A stretch of 64,000 nucleotides of DNA, from NCBI GenBank assembly GCA_018136815.1, contig CM030939.1, positions 5,004,760-5,068,759 on the forward strand. The letters run 5' to 3'. Both the position numbers and the translations under genes were made by a program. Positions 1-9,685 of the stretch are shown here, piece by piece. The stretch comes from Isochrysis galbana. Lineage: Eukaryota > Haptophyta > Isochrysidales > Isochrysidaceae. The notes below the pieces were generated by a model. The model did not search any database, was not told the origin of the DNA, and saw nothing but the letters and a program-made list of their open reading frames with translations. Positions within the stretch are counted from its first letter, which is position 1. Each line of letters begins with the position of its first letter.

Positions 1-1071
1 CTCCGCCTCGCGCTCCGCGAGCATCCGGGTGCGCCTCCTGCGCAGTCGGAGGGGGTCGAGCCGCAGCCCGTTCCCCAGCCCGTGCCCGATCCGGCAACTC
101 CAGACGTCATACCCACTGAGCCGAGCGAGCTTGAGGCATGCGGCCTGCGCCTTCGCTCTTCTCTTGTAATGGGTGGTGCTGCAGTCTGGCCGGCCGCAAT
201 CTGCCTGGCCACGCGGCTGCGTGGTATGGATCTGTGCGGTGCGTCTCTCCTTGAGCTGGGCGCAGGCGCAGGTGCACCGGGCCTCGTCGCCGCCACGCTC
301 GGAGCCCGGCCGGTCTTCCTCACGGATGGAGACGCTGACATCCTTCAGCTCATGCGAGACAACGTCCGCCTAAACGCTCCCCTGCCTGCCTTCTCCGATG
401 AAGATGGCGGCCATGGCGCGCCCTTGTGCGGATCGTCCTCGCGCCCACGTGATGGAGCACGCCACGAGCCACCAGTCGCCGTGGTCGACCCGAGTGCCGT
501 ACACTGCTGCTGCCTTGACTGGCGCGACATGCGGCAGGTGACGCACATTAACCTTTTGGCGCGTGGCAGTGATGGATCGCTCCATTTACGTGCCGCAGAA
601 GAGGCAGTCCCGCCTCTCGGCTTCGGCTCAGGTGGGGGTCGGTCGGCTGCGCAGTACATCTTACCTGTACTGAGGAGCAGGTTGGTTGATGGCGATGAGG
701 GCCGCCTCGAAGAGTGCGAGGGCCAGTTCGACCTTGTAATTGCTGCCGACGTGCTCTTTGGTGTTGGCGATATTGGGCCGCTTGTACGCGCAACTGCCGG
801 GCTCTTGCGGCGACCGCGTTGCGGTACCACCGCAGAGGCAAAGTGTGGAAAGATCCACGGAATTACGTGTCATGGACATGAAGCGGCTGTTGCGACGGCG
901 GGCTCCTGTGACGACCGCATCCCACGCGTGTTGATTGCGCGCTCTAATTTTTTCGAGGCTTTTGTTCCGACGCTTTGCGCCTCGTTTGAGGAGGCCGGGC
1001 TGCAGCTTGTGGCGACTCACGATAGCCCAGACGGCGAGGCAGCTGTCCACGAATTCCGATGGAGCAGCTAG
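1..1071 (+). CDS. Methyltransf_16-type protein methyltransferase, 5' partial
   Basis: The frame is open from the first base of the window, and the first in-frame ATG falls inside the conserved domain, so the true start lies upstream and the gene is 5'-truncated by the window edge. The visible part has a class I SAM-dependent fold: motif I reads LLELGAGAGAPGLVAA, followed by an acidic strand end (LTDGDAD) and the motif IV-like segment FDLVIAADVLFG. The WPAA segment just before motif I is typical of the METTL21/FAM86/nicotinamide-methyltransferase-like family (PF10294), whose characterised members methylate lysines on chaperones and translation factors. A poorly conserved insert of about 100 residues lies between motif I and motif IV. 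No intron is needed. The substrate cannot be told from sequence. Confidence 0.8.
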   Translation, partial: LRLALREHPGAPPAQSEGVEPQPVPQPVPDPATPDVIPTEPSELEACGLRLRSSLVMGGAAVWPAAICLATRLRGMDLCGASLLELGAGAGAPGLVAATLGARPVFLTDGDADILQLMRDNVRLNAPLPAFSDEDGGHGAPLCGSSSRPRDGARHEPPVAVVDPSAVHCCCLDWRDMRQVTHINLLARGSDGSLHLRAAEEAVPPLGFGSGGGRSAAQYILPVLRSRLVDGDEGRLEECEGQFDLVIAADVLFGVGDIGPLVRATAGLLRRPRCGTTAEAKCGKIHGITCHGHEAAVATAGSCDDRIPRVLIARSNFFEAFVPTLCASFEEAGLQLVATHDSPDGEAAVHEFRWSS

Positions 1072-3400
1072 TTTAGTGGCGAGACGTATATCTTCGCCGC
1101 ATAGTTGAGCTTCTCGATGCCTTGCCATTAAGGCCGAGATGGTGCAGCTGGTCAGCAGATCCCGCATACTCCATCTCAGCCTTCCCGTCCTATCACATGG
1201 TGAGTGCACATATGCACCCTGCTCGCGCCTAGCCCTGCGCCCTCTCTGCCATACGCGCCGCCCACTGCCGCCGAGGAAGAATCTGCTTTCGTTCGATCAT
1301 CACCGAGAGAAGGAGATGTGGATCATTAGCAGTGCTGCGGATCCGAGGCGAGCTGGTGGCGCCACCTATCATTGAACAGACCCCCCTCGTCGCAACGGCG
1401 CGCGCTTTCCGTCCTATCCTTCCACATAGCGCCCTGCCCCACCGGTTCGATTTCTTGTACCCCCTTGGGCTGTCGGTGCCAAGGCTGTGGATTACCTTCG
1501 GACCAACAGCTTGACGCTCCCACTCACCTTCCGCCGAGGCCCCGTGTCTCTGAGGTGGGAGGCCCTTTCTCGAGCCTACACTCCTAGACACACTTGCGAT
1601 TCCTCCCCTCATCGCACACTCCTTGTGTAGCCCGTCTTCTGCCGACTTCCCTGACTATCCATCTCAGTATGGCGTGACTTTGACGTTTGACGTCGCCGCC
1701 GTTGACTTTGACGATTGATTAGAGGCTGGTGCCGACTCTCACTGACGAGACAATCTAGGGCTTCACCTCCCATTTCCGAGTCGACAGCGCAAGCAAAGCT
1801 TCGCGCCCTCCTTGGTGATCTTTTCACGAGGGGATATTTCACTGGATTCTGCCCTTTCACCCTCCACTACTCCTGCGCACCATATCGACGGAGAATCGTT
1901 TCGAGGCCTTTCCATGGCCATCGTCTCTTCATGACCGTCGCAAAATGATCATCTCACGGCGATCTAAGGGTCGTTACGGTATTCTAGTTACCACATCGAC
2001 TCGGCTTATTGCCAAACACCTCACTCATCACATGCGGGAAAATCAATCTCACGGCAAGAGCCGATTCCAAGCGCTACCTCATCGGTCAATGGCGCATGGG
2101 CAAGAGTTGCCAAAAAAGCCACCCGCCTCTCTGCACAGGGAGCCCCACGGCGCGTGACGAAGCCAGTTTTCCTCGTCTCTAGGACGCTTCCGGTTGTAGC
2201 CACCAAACATGGAACAGCCGCACAAGCTCCCGGCTGGCAGCAGTGGTCACCCTTGCGGTAAATATCATCAAGTACCTTTCCCCGCCCAACAACTCTTACA
2301 TCTCCTCTCGGGCTTTTGGAGAAATGGCGGCTCACTCGCTGACTTTGTCCCCTTTGCTTTACACTCGTGCCGCTCCTGGATGCTGTGAAGCGCGCCCATC
2401 ACTCCTTTCTCTTGCGCAATATCAAATGTTCTTGAAACTCTGTCTTGTTGTTTGGTAGTATTTTTTTGTGGATGTGCTTGTGTGTACAACTGCTCTCTCT
2501 CTACACACTCGGCCGTCAGTGCGTGCCGAACCGCGTGTGGACTCCGCCCCAACACAGCAACTGCGAGATATAACGTACCACGCGTGCCTCAATATGCATT
2601 TTGTTATCATCGTTTGTGCGCCTTGCCGTATGCGTACTTGTACTGTACTTGTGCAAAAAAAACTCAAATAACTAGCCGCTACTTGCACGGTGCGAGGCAG
2701 ATTGCGCGCTTGCGCTACTCCTAACGCTAGCCCCTCCCTTTCCTTCCACTCCCCCTTTCTCCTCCCCCCTTCTCTGGAAGACCGACCGGGGGTGAGGAGG
2801 CCGCGCGCGCTGCTTCGACCAGGGGCGTGAGATAGGGGGGGCAAGAGTGAATGATGTCCCTGTTCGGGTGTCCGTCCCGCCCCCTCAGCCCTCAGGGGCG
2901 CCGTCAATCAATATACGCCTTCTTTGTCTTAGTTTCGAGTGGATTATGTTATGTTCCTGATGCCTAGCTCGGTCGCCGCTTGCGCCAGGGCCTCGTTGCT
3001 CCTCCCCTGCGGGTCTGCCTGCAGCCCACGCAAGTCCACACGGGGTGGTTGGGGTCATCCTCCGAGACTCCGAGAGCACCATCTATCTCGGAAGCCGGAG
3101 TCGACACTTGACCCGGGCTCCTGGAAACAGGTTTGCCCCGGAGATAGTCGCGACGCGACTCTCCGAAATTCGTGTACGTCTACAAGTTCTTCTATTACCC
3201 CGCACGCTATTAGGATGGCTGCCCCTCTTGGAATCTGTTTCTACGGACACTATGCTGTCTTCTGTTTCTTCTAACTCTCCTAGGTCTTTCGACGCATCTT
3301 CATCCCTGGATTCACTCCGAACCATACGCACGTTCTCGAGGTGGAGTTGCCTCTCAACCCCGGCGCTGTTCCTCACCGGCATGCTCCGTCTAGAGTGGGC
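1072..3400. other. Spacer without a recognised gene
   Basis: About 2.3 kb with only short overlapping frames and no recognisable domain. A C-rich run lies near 2730-2780. The right end merges into retroelement debris that becomes recognisable from about 3400. I see no RNA gene. Confidence 0.5.
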
Positions 3401-3733
3401 CGCGCAGCCGCGCAGGCGAGCTCATCATAGAAGAGGAGGTAGCCAAGATGGAAGCCGCCGGCATTATTCGCAAGTCAAATTCGGCTTGGGCTTCCCGAGT
3501 AGTCCTGGTCAGCAAGAAAGATCGTCGTAGCCGTGGCGAATCTACCGAATATCTCGTGAAGTGGCGTGGCTATTCTCTTATTCGCGAAGCCACCTGGGAG
3601 CCTCGTTCCGAGTTAGTTGCTCCGTCGTTGTTCTGACTTGCTTGATGATTATGATCGCTCCGTCGAAGCATACTTGTCCAGGCAAGATGTTGAGTCCCCG
3701 GAAGCACCTACACTGAGCCTCCCGAGGAGGATA
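3400..3733 (+). pseudogene. Ty3/gypsy chromovirus remnant: RT start joined to chromodomain
   Basis: From about 3418 the frame reads as the entry to a Ty3/gypsy reverse transcriptase (EEEVAKMEAAGIIRKSNSAW, then ASRVVLVSKKD). After a few residues it continues directly into a chromodomain (EYLVKWRGYS, then ATWEPRSELV). In an intact chromovirus the rest of RT, RNase H and integrase would lie between, so more than 1.5 kb is missing. After a frameshift near 3635 the usual C-terminal tail continues (LLDDYDRSVEAYLSR). The purine run GAGGAGGATA followed by TGTCACAACA at 3734 looks like a polypurine tract and the first bases of a 3' LTR. The copy is dead. Confidence 0.75.
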
Positions 3734-4461
3734 TGTCACAACACGAGGATGATATGTGGGTGATTTGGTACGTGCGCAAGTCAAAGCGACATGAGTGGGG
3801 CACAGGCGCCGTGAAGTTCAAGCAATACGTTGCTGGCTACGACAACTGGCGCCGCCCACTACTCAGCACCACTTGTGAGCAACTCATACACCTTCTTCCA
3901 GTGCCAGTGGAGTTGTGCGATGGGTGCTCAGAGGATGAGCCAACTGTGACAAAGAGGTGCAGGGAGGCTTTGTGGGCGTACGTCGAGAGGTACCGGCTGG
4001 ATTTGCGGAGAGCCCCCCCAAGGTCAGCACGACAACAAAAGGTGAGTCAAGCTCCGCGGCGGGCATCCGTATCCACATTGCAGTACCTCGATTCGTCCAG
4101 TGAAGAAGACAATGAGCTTGGAGGAAAGGGAGAGGGGGAGGAGGAAGGGGAGGGTGTAGGGGGCAGTGACAGTGACAGTGACAGTGACAACAGTAGCAGC
4201 AGTGCTGGCATCAACACATGCAGCCACAACCTAGAGGAGGAGGAGGCACTCCAATCACGACAGGTCACTCAGGCATCAGTGCGTCAGGAGCAAGACTTGA
4301 TCCGGCAACGTAGGCAGGATGCAACAGAGAAGGCTGCAGCTGCTCGAGCCAAGACCCGTGCTCTCCGGGCTGAGAACAGGGAGCGTGCTAAGGAGCGCCG
4401 TACCTTGAGTACTTCTGGTCCTGCTGTCACGACCAAAAGGGGACGTTCAGCACGCACATAG
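3733..4461 (+). CDS. Hypothetical protein with acidic middle and basic coiled-coil tail
   Basis: An uninterrupted 242-aa ORF from ATG. I do not recognise a family. Residues 1-95 are mixed and globular-looking, with many W and C. The middle (about 115-150) is rich in E, G, D and S, including a four-fold SD run. The C-terminal third (about 165-242) is a charged heptad-like helix (RQRRQDATEKAAAARAKTRA) ending in a basic tail that could be a nuclear signal. Its ATG overlaps the presumed first bases of a chromovirus 3' LTR, so this could be a gene embedded in or fused to LTR sequence, or a chance long ORF. Composition argues for real coding sequence. Confidence 0.45.
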   Translation: MSQHEDDMWVIWYVRKSKRHEWGTGAVKFKQYVAGYDNWRRPLLSTTCEQLIHLLPVPVELCDGCSEDEPTVTKRCREALWAYVERYRLDLRRAPPRSARQQKVSQAPRRASVSTLQYLDSSSEEDNELGGKGEGEEEGEGVGGSDSDSDSDNSSSSAGINTCSHNLEEEEALQSRQVTQASVRQEQDLIRQRRQDATEKAAAARAKTRALRAENRERAKERRTLSTSGPAVTTKRGRSART

Positions 4462-5096
4462 CCCACATCATAGCCACATTATGTGCGCGCATGTCTATGG
4501 ATGTGCTTGTCGCTTGTATCCATAGTAATACATGTCAACACTGTTTGTAGTAAGTGTGAGCATCCCTCTTATACTCTTATATGTTTGGGCCGGTGCCTGT
4601 TGCTATTGTGGACCAAAGTTAAGGTTCCGCATGACCCTCTACTCAATCCAAATTTGCCAATTATCACATTTATCCTCTCTTCTTCTCTTTGTCTCTCTCT
4701 TGCATTCAGACATGCAGTGTGAGTGGTGGACTGGGAGGAGTGCATCATAATCACAGTTTTGGGTGCTCGTATTATAGGGACCTGGACTGGTGGGCTAGTG
4801 GCTAGTGGGGGCATGGCGGTAGACACAAGCAGAAGGAACGCAGCGGCTATGCGGGCTGTGAACAGGCGAGGGCTCAGCTGGTGGGAGGGCCGGGCATATG
4901 TGGCAACACCACTCCCACCACACACTGGTACCCATCCAGATGGTACCCGTCTGACGATGCGGGCGGCGGGGCAACAGTCAGCATGGGGACCAGTTGGGGG
5001 GGGGGGGGGCAGCGGCGGCGGACCGGTGGAGGGAAGACCAGATGCCATGTCATAATGTAAAAATAAACCATAAACCGACACTTATGGTCTTCGGCC
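4462..5096. other. Spacer without a recognised gene
   Basis: A stretch with lower GC, including a CT-rich run at about 4672-4705 and a G run at 4996-5008. No domain-bearing ORF and no RNA gene seen. Confidence 0.45.
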
Positions 5097-5510
5097 GACG
5101 GCCGTTCATAGGGCCTGAGGGCAATGAGGAAGGAGGCAGGCCGGCGGCAGGCGCGGCGGAGGAGACGACTTCGGAGACGCTGACGGGCTGAGGCCCGTCA
5201 GCAGAGGAAGGCGGGCAGGCGGGCTTGGGCGAGGGCGAGGACGGCGGCGAGAGCGACATCGAGCGAGAGCGAGAGGCGAGAGGCGAGGGTGAGTGAGAGT
5301 GAGAGGAGGGCTGTGTTGGCAGGGGCTGGTGAGGAGAGACGTGTTTGTAGGGTACGAGTATTACAAGAGCGAGAGCGACGAGAGCGAGAGCGACGGATGA
5401 CGACTGACGATAGGACGCTGGATCCAACGATGCTGAGACACCGACTCACGAACACACCAGAATCATTCACCCAAACCAAGCAAAACATGAAATAACCGAG
5501 GCCCCCAAAT
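5097..5510 (-). mobile_element. Leader and gag-start copy of an LTR-like element (copy 1)
   Basis: Read on the minus strand this matches the segment around the gag start of the larger copy at 51230-51520: the same S/P-rich peptide starts, the same CTCTCGTCGCTCTCGCTCTC-like pyrimidine repeats and the shared block CCTCATTGCCCTCAGGCCC. Similarity stops near 5097 on one side. On the other it is interrupted near 5510 by an unrelated dispersed repeat, and the outer leader resumes at 6360-6550. It is a fragment without a functional ORF. Confidence 0.7.
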
Positions 5511-5629
5511 CGCCGATAACTCAAACACGTCGCGAGAGACGGAGAGAGAGAGCGAGAGAGAGAGAGAGAATCCACAGCGATGGCCGGAGCGTGTCTTCGT
5601 TTTAGATTTCCCACGAGGCGAAAAGTAGC

Positions 5630-6140
5630 CCGGTCACTCACTAGGGGGGTGCGAAGGGCACCATCGGTACTGGGCAAACGAGGACCTAAATAAGCTCCCT
5701 ATAGGTTCTGGTATGAGAGATCAGCAAAAAAATCCGGGGTCCTCCGGCAAAATTTTCGAAAAATACTCAATTTCAGGCCTCTGACAGCCGCGCAGAAATA
5801 TACAACGGGCCCCCTCCGGTATAATTTTATCGATGGCCTTCAAGCGCGCCTCTCGCAGCGCATTACGAAGCCATGGTCATCACCAGCAAACACGGTCGAT
5901 ACAGCCTGGTTCTGTACGCACCGCAATACAATACTTCTATGATTTCGGCGGACGTTAGCGCGCGTGCTTTCGGGCGCCGCGACGGCCGATTTCGACGCAG
6001 CTTGGGGGCGCGTCGCGCGCGATTGGCGTCGCTGGCTGGGCGGCACCTGGATATATGGGGCTTGGCGCGGGCCGGACACCGGGCTGAGGAACGAGAACGG
6101 TCTCGTAGCGCGCCCGGCGTCGTTTTGAACTCGGGCTCTC
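5630..6140 (-). repeat. Dispersed repeat, inverted partner of 18240-18560
   Basis: From 5630 to 5935 the sequence is the diverged reverse complement of 18240-18545: shared blocks include CTAGGGGGGTGCGAAGGGCACC, the AAATTTTCGAAAAA core and the stretch around GCCTCTCGCAGCG. The adjoining part (5950-6060) carries GGCCGATTTCGACGCAG and CGCGATTGGCG, also found in the 204-bp satellite at 17640-18160. It sits inside leader copy 1. No coding potential. Confidence 0.65.
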
Positions 6141-6359
6141 CGAGATAGAGTATTTAGGCCTGTTTTGCCATTTTTGGGTTACGCTTCGTTGTGGGGGCTC
6201 CCGGGGGGGGTCTGGGGCCCAAAGGGCACCGAAGATGTGTTAGATAGGTGTTTTCCGGGGTTTCTACCGCTTTACGCTTTACTTTGGTGTATTTCCTCAA
6301 TCCTGACTTTTTCATTTTTACACCCTTAGAAGTTAAAATAGTGTTTGACCGCCCTAGAG

Positions 6360-6550
6360 GAAGAAAGGTGGGGAAACTTCCCTTCTCTTCGAGAGAAAGA
6401 GAGAGGGCGCTCCACAACCCTAGATGCTAGGCGTCCACGCGAAGTTTTTGACCGAGAACGAGAACGAGAGCATTATAACAATAAATACCGAACGAAGAGA
6501 AGAGAGAAGCCTAACGAGTAACGAGCGTCGATTCGCGAATGCGACAGAAC
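6360..6550 (-). mobile_element. Outer leader/LTR start of the copy-1 element
   Basis: On the minus strand this reads TGTCGCATTCGCGAATCGAC and continues through the ACCGAGAACGAGAACGAG block (its complement on this strand) and the TTCTCTCGAAGAGAAGGG region, matching 23370-23550 and 50688-50860. It is the outer part of the same leader whose inner part lies at 5097-5510; the repeat at 5630-6140 separates them. The TG at the outer edge is compatible with an LTR start. Confidence 0.6.
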
Positions 6551-6900
6551 ACGGCAAAACACGGCTGTGTTTGGCTTTCGTAGAAACACGGTACACACGT
6601 GTTCCCCAGCTAGGACCACGACGAACATAGAAGACGATATACAACGAAGAAGGAACGGGCTCATGCCGAAATATTCAGGCCGAGGGGCCTGAATATAACA
6701 CACCCCCCCCTCCCCCTCCCCGCCGCCCGCCGGCCGCCCGCCCCCCCCTTATTTGTGTATCTGTGTTTCCCGCTGTTTTTCTCTGTGTTTCTTCCAAAGG
6801 CAAAAACACACTGTTTTTGCTGTGTTTGGAGGCAGATTCTGTGTGTTTCCCATGTACAATACCATGTAGGGCATCCATTTGCATGCTCCGGCAGTAAACA
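6550..6900. repeat. MITE-like palindromic fragments
   Basis: Blocks such as AACACGGCTGTGTTTGGC, GTAGAAACACGG and CAAAAACACACTGTTTTTG are inverted-repeat motifs of the AAACAC/GTGTTT type. They recur at 14330-14400, 32430-33120 and 33410-33480, where one member has intact terminal repeats (32605-33105). No complete element can be delimited here. Confidence 0.5.
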
Positions 6901-7181
6901 GTTAAAAAGAGTGAGTGGTCGGGCTCGGCTTGACGGGGCACGGTAGCTGGATGCCCCGGGGGGGGGTTTGTTTTTGGGTCTGGCGGATTCTCTCCCCACG
7001 GCGCGCCCTCTCCCGGAAGCCCTCGGAAGGGGAAGAAAAGGAAGGGGGGGGGATCTCTCTCTCTGTCTGGGCGCCGCCCCTCTCTTCGTCGCCCCCCCGG
7101 CGCCCTCCCGCATCCCTTACGACCAGGGACAACCTACCCATCTTTATGTGGATTCAAGCGGATAGGGAGAGAAAAGAGACG

Positions 7182-7186
<5 letters not shown>

Positions 7187-7216
<30 letters not shown>

Positions 7217-7655
7217 GGAGCAGAGAAAACGGTGTATAGAAGAGACGAGGATAAGAGAAGAGAAGGATCTCTCCGGCGGGGGGTGGAGGAGCCCCCTCCC
7301 CCCCTCTCTCTCCCCCCCCCTCTCTCCCCCCCCCCCCCCCCCCCCCCCCCCCCACCGCCCCGCCGCGGCGTTCCCTCGGCGTTCTCGGCGCCCCCCGCGC
7401 CTCTCCCTCCCCCCCCCCCCCCCCCCCCCCCCTCCCCCCCGCGCCTCCCCCCGCGCCTCCCCCCCCCTTCTTCCCCCCGCGCCTCCCCCCGCGCCTCCCC
7501 CCCCCCTTCTTCCCCCCCCCCCGCCCCCCCCCAAAACCCCTTCGACGAAGCTTCTCGCCGCATCTCCGCTCCCCCTCCGCCGCACCTCCTCCCCCACTCC
7601 TCCCCCGCCGCTCCCCCTCCCCTTCCCGCTCCCCTTCCCCTTCCGCCCCCCCGCC
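7187..7655 (+). repeat. GA run followed by long C/CT-rich tract upstream of the bestrophin start
   Basis: A (GA)n run at about 7187-7214 is followed by roughly 350 bases of C and CT on the sense strand, ending just before the ATG at 7662. It translates to poly-proline in the same frame, but no ATG opens that frame, so I treat it as 5' UTR/promoter sequence. Similar sense-strand pyrimidine tracts precede most host genes in the window. Confidence 0.7.
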
Positions 7656-7661
7656 TCCGCC

Positions 7662-9062
7662 ATGCTCGCAGCCCTCCCCGTCCTCCAGCTCGCGCTCCTG
7701 CGCACCCCATCCACCTTACCCTCCTCGCTCCACTCCACCGCCGCGCGAGCGCCCCACACCTTCATGAATGTCATCCACCAGCCCTCTGTCGACAAGCCCA
7801 ACCCAGAGGACCCCTTCTTCAAGCAGAGTGGCTCCGTCTACGCCGAAGAGTCGAGGAAGTATAGGCGCACCGTCTACATGCACGACGAGTGGGTGAAGCA
7901 CCGATCGTCCGAGCGCTTCATCAAGAACCTCGCCACCATTGCCGACAGCGGCGTTGCCTCGGGACTGGGCAAGGAGCTCCTCACCGTCACCTCTGTGGCC
8001 GTCTTTGCCGTCGCAATCAACATGTTTGTCCACGGCTACCAAGACTTCAGTGGCATGATGCACCCCTCGATGCTCGACGAGTCGCTCGCGCGTAACCTGA
8101 AGCAGATCGCGCTTCCCACGCTCCCCTTCACCATTGCGATGCCTGCGCTCTCGCTTCTCCTCGTGTTCCGCACTAACACGGCCTACTTCCGGTGGAATGA
8201 GGCACGCACGCTCTGGGGGGGCGTGGTCAACAGCTGCCGCAACGTCGTCCGCCAATCGAATACCTACTTTCCGGACACGCCCGAGATGAACCATCTTAAG
8301 GACATCCTCGCGTACAACACAGCCGCCTTCGCCAAGGCCCTGCGTAACTTTCTCCGAGGCCCCACAGACGACGAGCAGTTCCGGAAAGAGCTCATGGACA
8401 TTGTCAACATGGGCCTTATGTCCGAGTCGCAGGTCAACGCCTGCATGGCCGCAAAGAACCGCCCAATGTTCATGTTGAATGCAATGTCTGCCGCCGTCCG
8501 CAAGGCAGATATCGACCCTATTGACAAGTCTCGGATCGACGCCTCGATCAGCACTCTCGTTGACTTGACGGGCGCGTGCGAGCGTGTGTTCAAGTCGCCC
8601 ATCCCCCTTGTGTACACTCGCCACACCTCACGCTTCCTCGCCACCTTTCTCCTACTCATGCCGTTCGGCATCTGGCCGGTGATGGGCGACTCTTGGAACC
8701 ACTGGGCTACCATCCCAGCCACCACAATCATCTCCTTTTTCCTCCTTGGCATTGAGGAGATCGGCATCCAGATTGAGGAGCCCTTCTCCATCCTTCCGCT
8801 GGAGGCGCTCGCCAACGGCGCCATCGCTGCCACCATTGAGGAGCTGCTCTCCGCGTTCCGCGATCCTGAGGCGTACGACTTTCCGCCCTTGCCGTCTGAA
8901 ACGATGGCCGCTGCGCCAGCCAAATCGTTAGAGGCCGAGTTCACCGAGACGGTCTCGGCTGTGACTGCCTCTGAGGGTGTGGGGACGGTTGTGTCGACTC
9001 AGATGGCCGAGTCCGATGACAAAAAGGCTGGTGTCTTCTCACGTCTATGGGGCAATAAGTGA
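7662..9062 (+). CDS. Bestrophin-family anion channel, probably plastid-targeted
   Basis: A single-exon 466-aa protein starting at the ATG after the C-rich tract; the frame stays open further upstream only through low-complexity sequence without ATG. After a hydrophobic, R/S/T-rich leader of about 35 residues comes the bestrophin/RFP-TM (UPF0187) domain: first membrane segment about residues 105-125, then the conserved TNTAYFRWNEARTLWGG segment, IPLVYTRHTSRFL with a following hydrophobic helix, and GIEEIGIQIEEPFSILPLE near the C-terminus. Family members are pentameric chloride/bicarbonate channels; algal and plant plastid forms act in thylakoids in proton-motive-force tuning or bicarbonate delivery. 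The leader resembles an organelle or ER-plus-plastid presequence, but the compartment is inferred. The tail after about residue 410 is acidic and not conserved. Confidence 0.9.
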   Translation: MLAALPVLQLALLRTPSTLPSSLHSTAARAPHTFMNVIHQPSVDKPNPEDPFFKQSGSVYAEESRKYRRTVYMHDEWVKHRSSERFIKNLATIADSGVASGLGKELLTVTSVAVFAVAINMFVHGYQDFSGMMHPSMLDESLARNLKQIALPTLPFTIAMPALSLLLVFRTNTAYFRWNEARTLWGGVVNSCRNVVRQSNTYFPDTPEMNHLKDILAYNTAAFAKALRNFLRGPTDDEQFRKELMDIVNMGLMSESQVNACMAAKNRPMFMLNAMSAAVRKADIDPIDKSRIDASISTLVDLTGACERVFKSPIPLVYTRHTSRFLATFLLLMPFGIWPVMGDSWNHWATIPATTIISFFLLGIEEIGIQIEEPFSILPLEALANGAIAATIEELLSAFRDPEAYDFPPLPSETMAAAPAKSLEAEFTETVSAVTASEGVGTVVSTQMAESDDKKAGVFSRLWGNK

Positions 9063-9685
9063 AAGGCCTGAGCAGCCAAGGCACCGAAGAGTGCTGGCTT
9101 CTATTCGTGCTCAATCCCTAGGTGCGGACCTGTGCTGAGCCGCGCTCGCTCCGGCGGCCACGATGGGTCTGCCGTTCAGCGCGGCAGACTTTACACTTCA
9201 TTCCTGTTCACTTTCCAGCCGCTTGCTGAGAGGCTGAGTTGCTTGTGCCCTAGCGCGTAATGCGCAGACTGGCTCAAGCTTTTTTTCTCCGCATCAAGGA
9301 GTTCATCGCATGACATTCGACCAACAAGAACGCGTACTGTGTTGTTGCCTCGTGCGCCGATTGATTGAGCTGCTGTTGCACGCAGCCTTTATGTGGTTGC
9401 CATGTTCACGTCCTTGCATGAGCTCCTGCTCGTCGCAATCCCGTCGACTCATTTTGCATTTTGTCGCCTAGTACCTTGGAATTCCTTATCTATGTTGTCA
9501 CTTCATCTTTAAAACCTTGCAATATTAGAGGTCTTTTGCGGGGTTTTAGGAAGGTTGAAAGAAAGGGCCTGAAATAGTTCTGTGGAGGGCTCTTGCAACT
9601 GCTCCACAATAAAACGTAAACTCGCTTCTTGGTTGCAACAAGTGGTTGAAAGAGAGCGCGCGCACTGTTGGGCCCCTCCCGCGAG
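9063..9685. other. Spacer between bestrophin and the Harbinger remnant
   Basis: About 620 bases, moderately AT-rich after 9280. It holds the presumed 3' UTR of the bestrophin gene. No ORF or RNA gene that I can support. Confidence 0.45.

Noticed and set aside
6915..7661. N-terminal extension of the bestrophin frame by about 250 residues of poly-proline
   Set aside because: No ATG opens it; it crosses GA and C tracts. The ATG at 7662 gives a family-typical protein.
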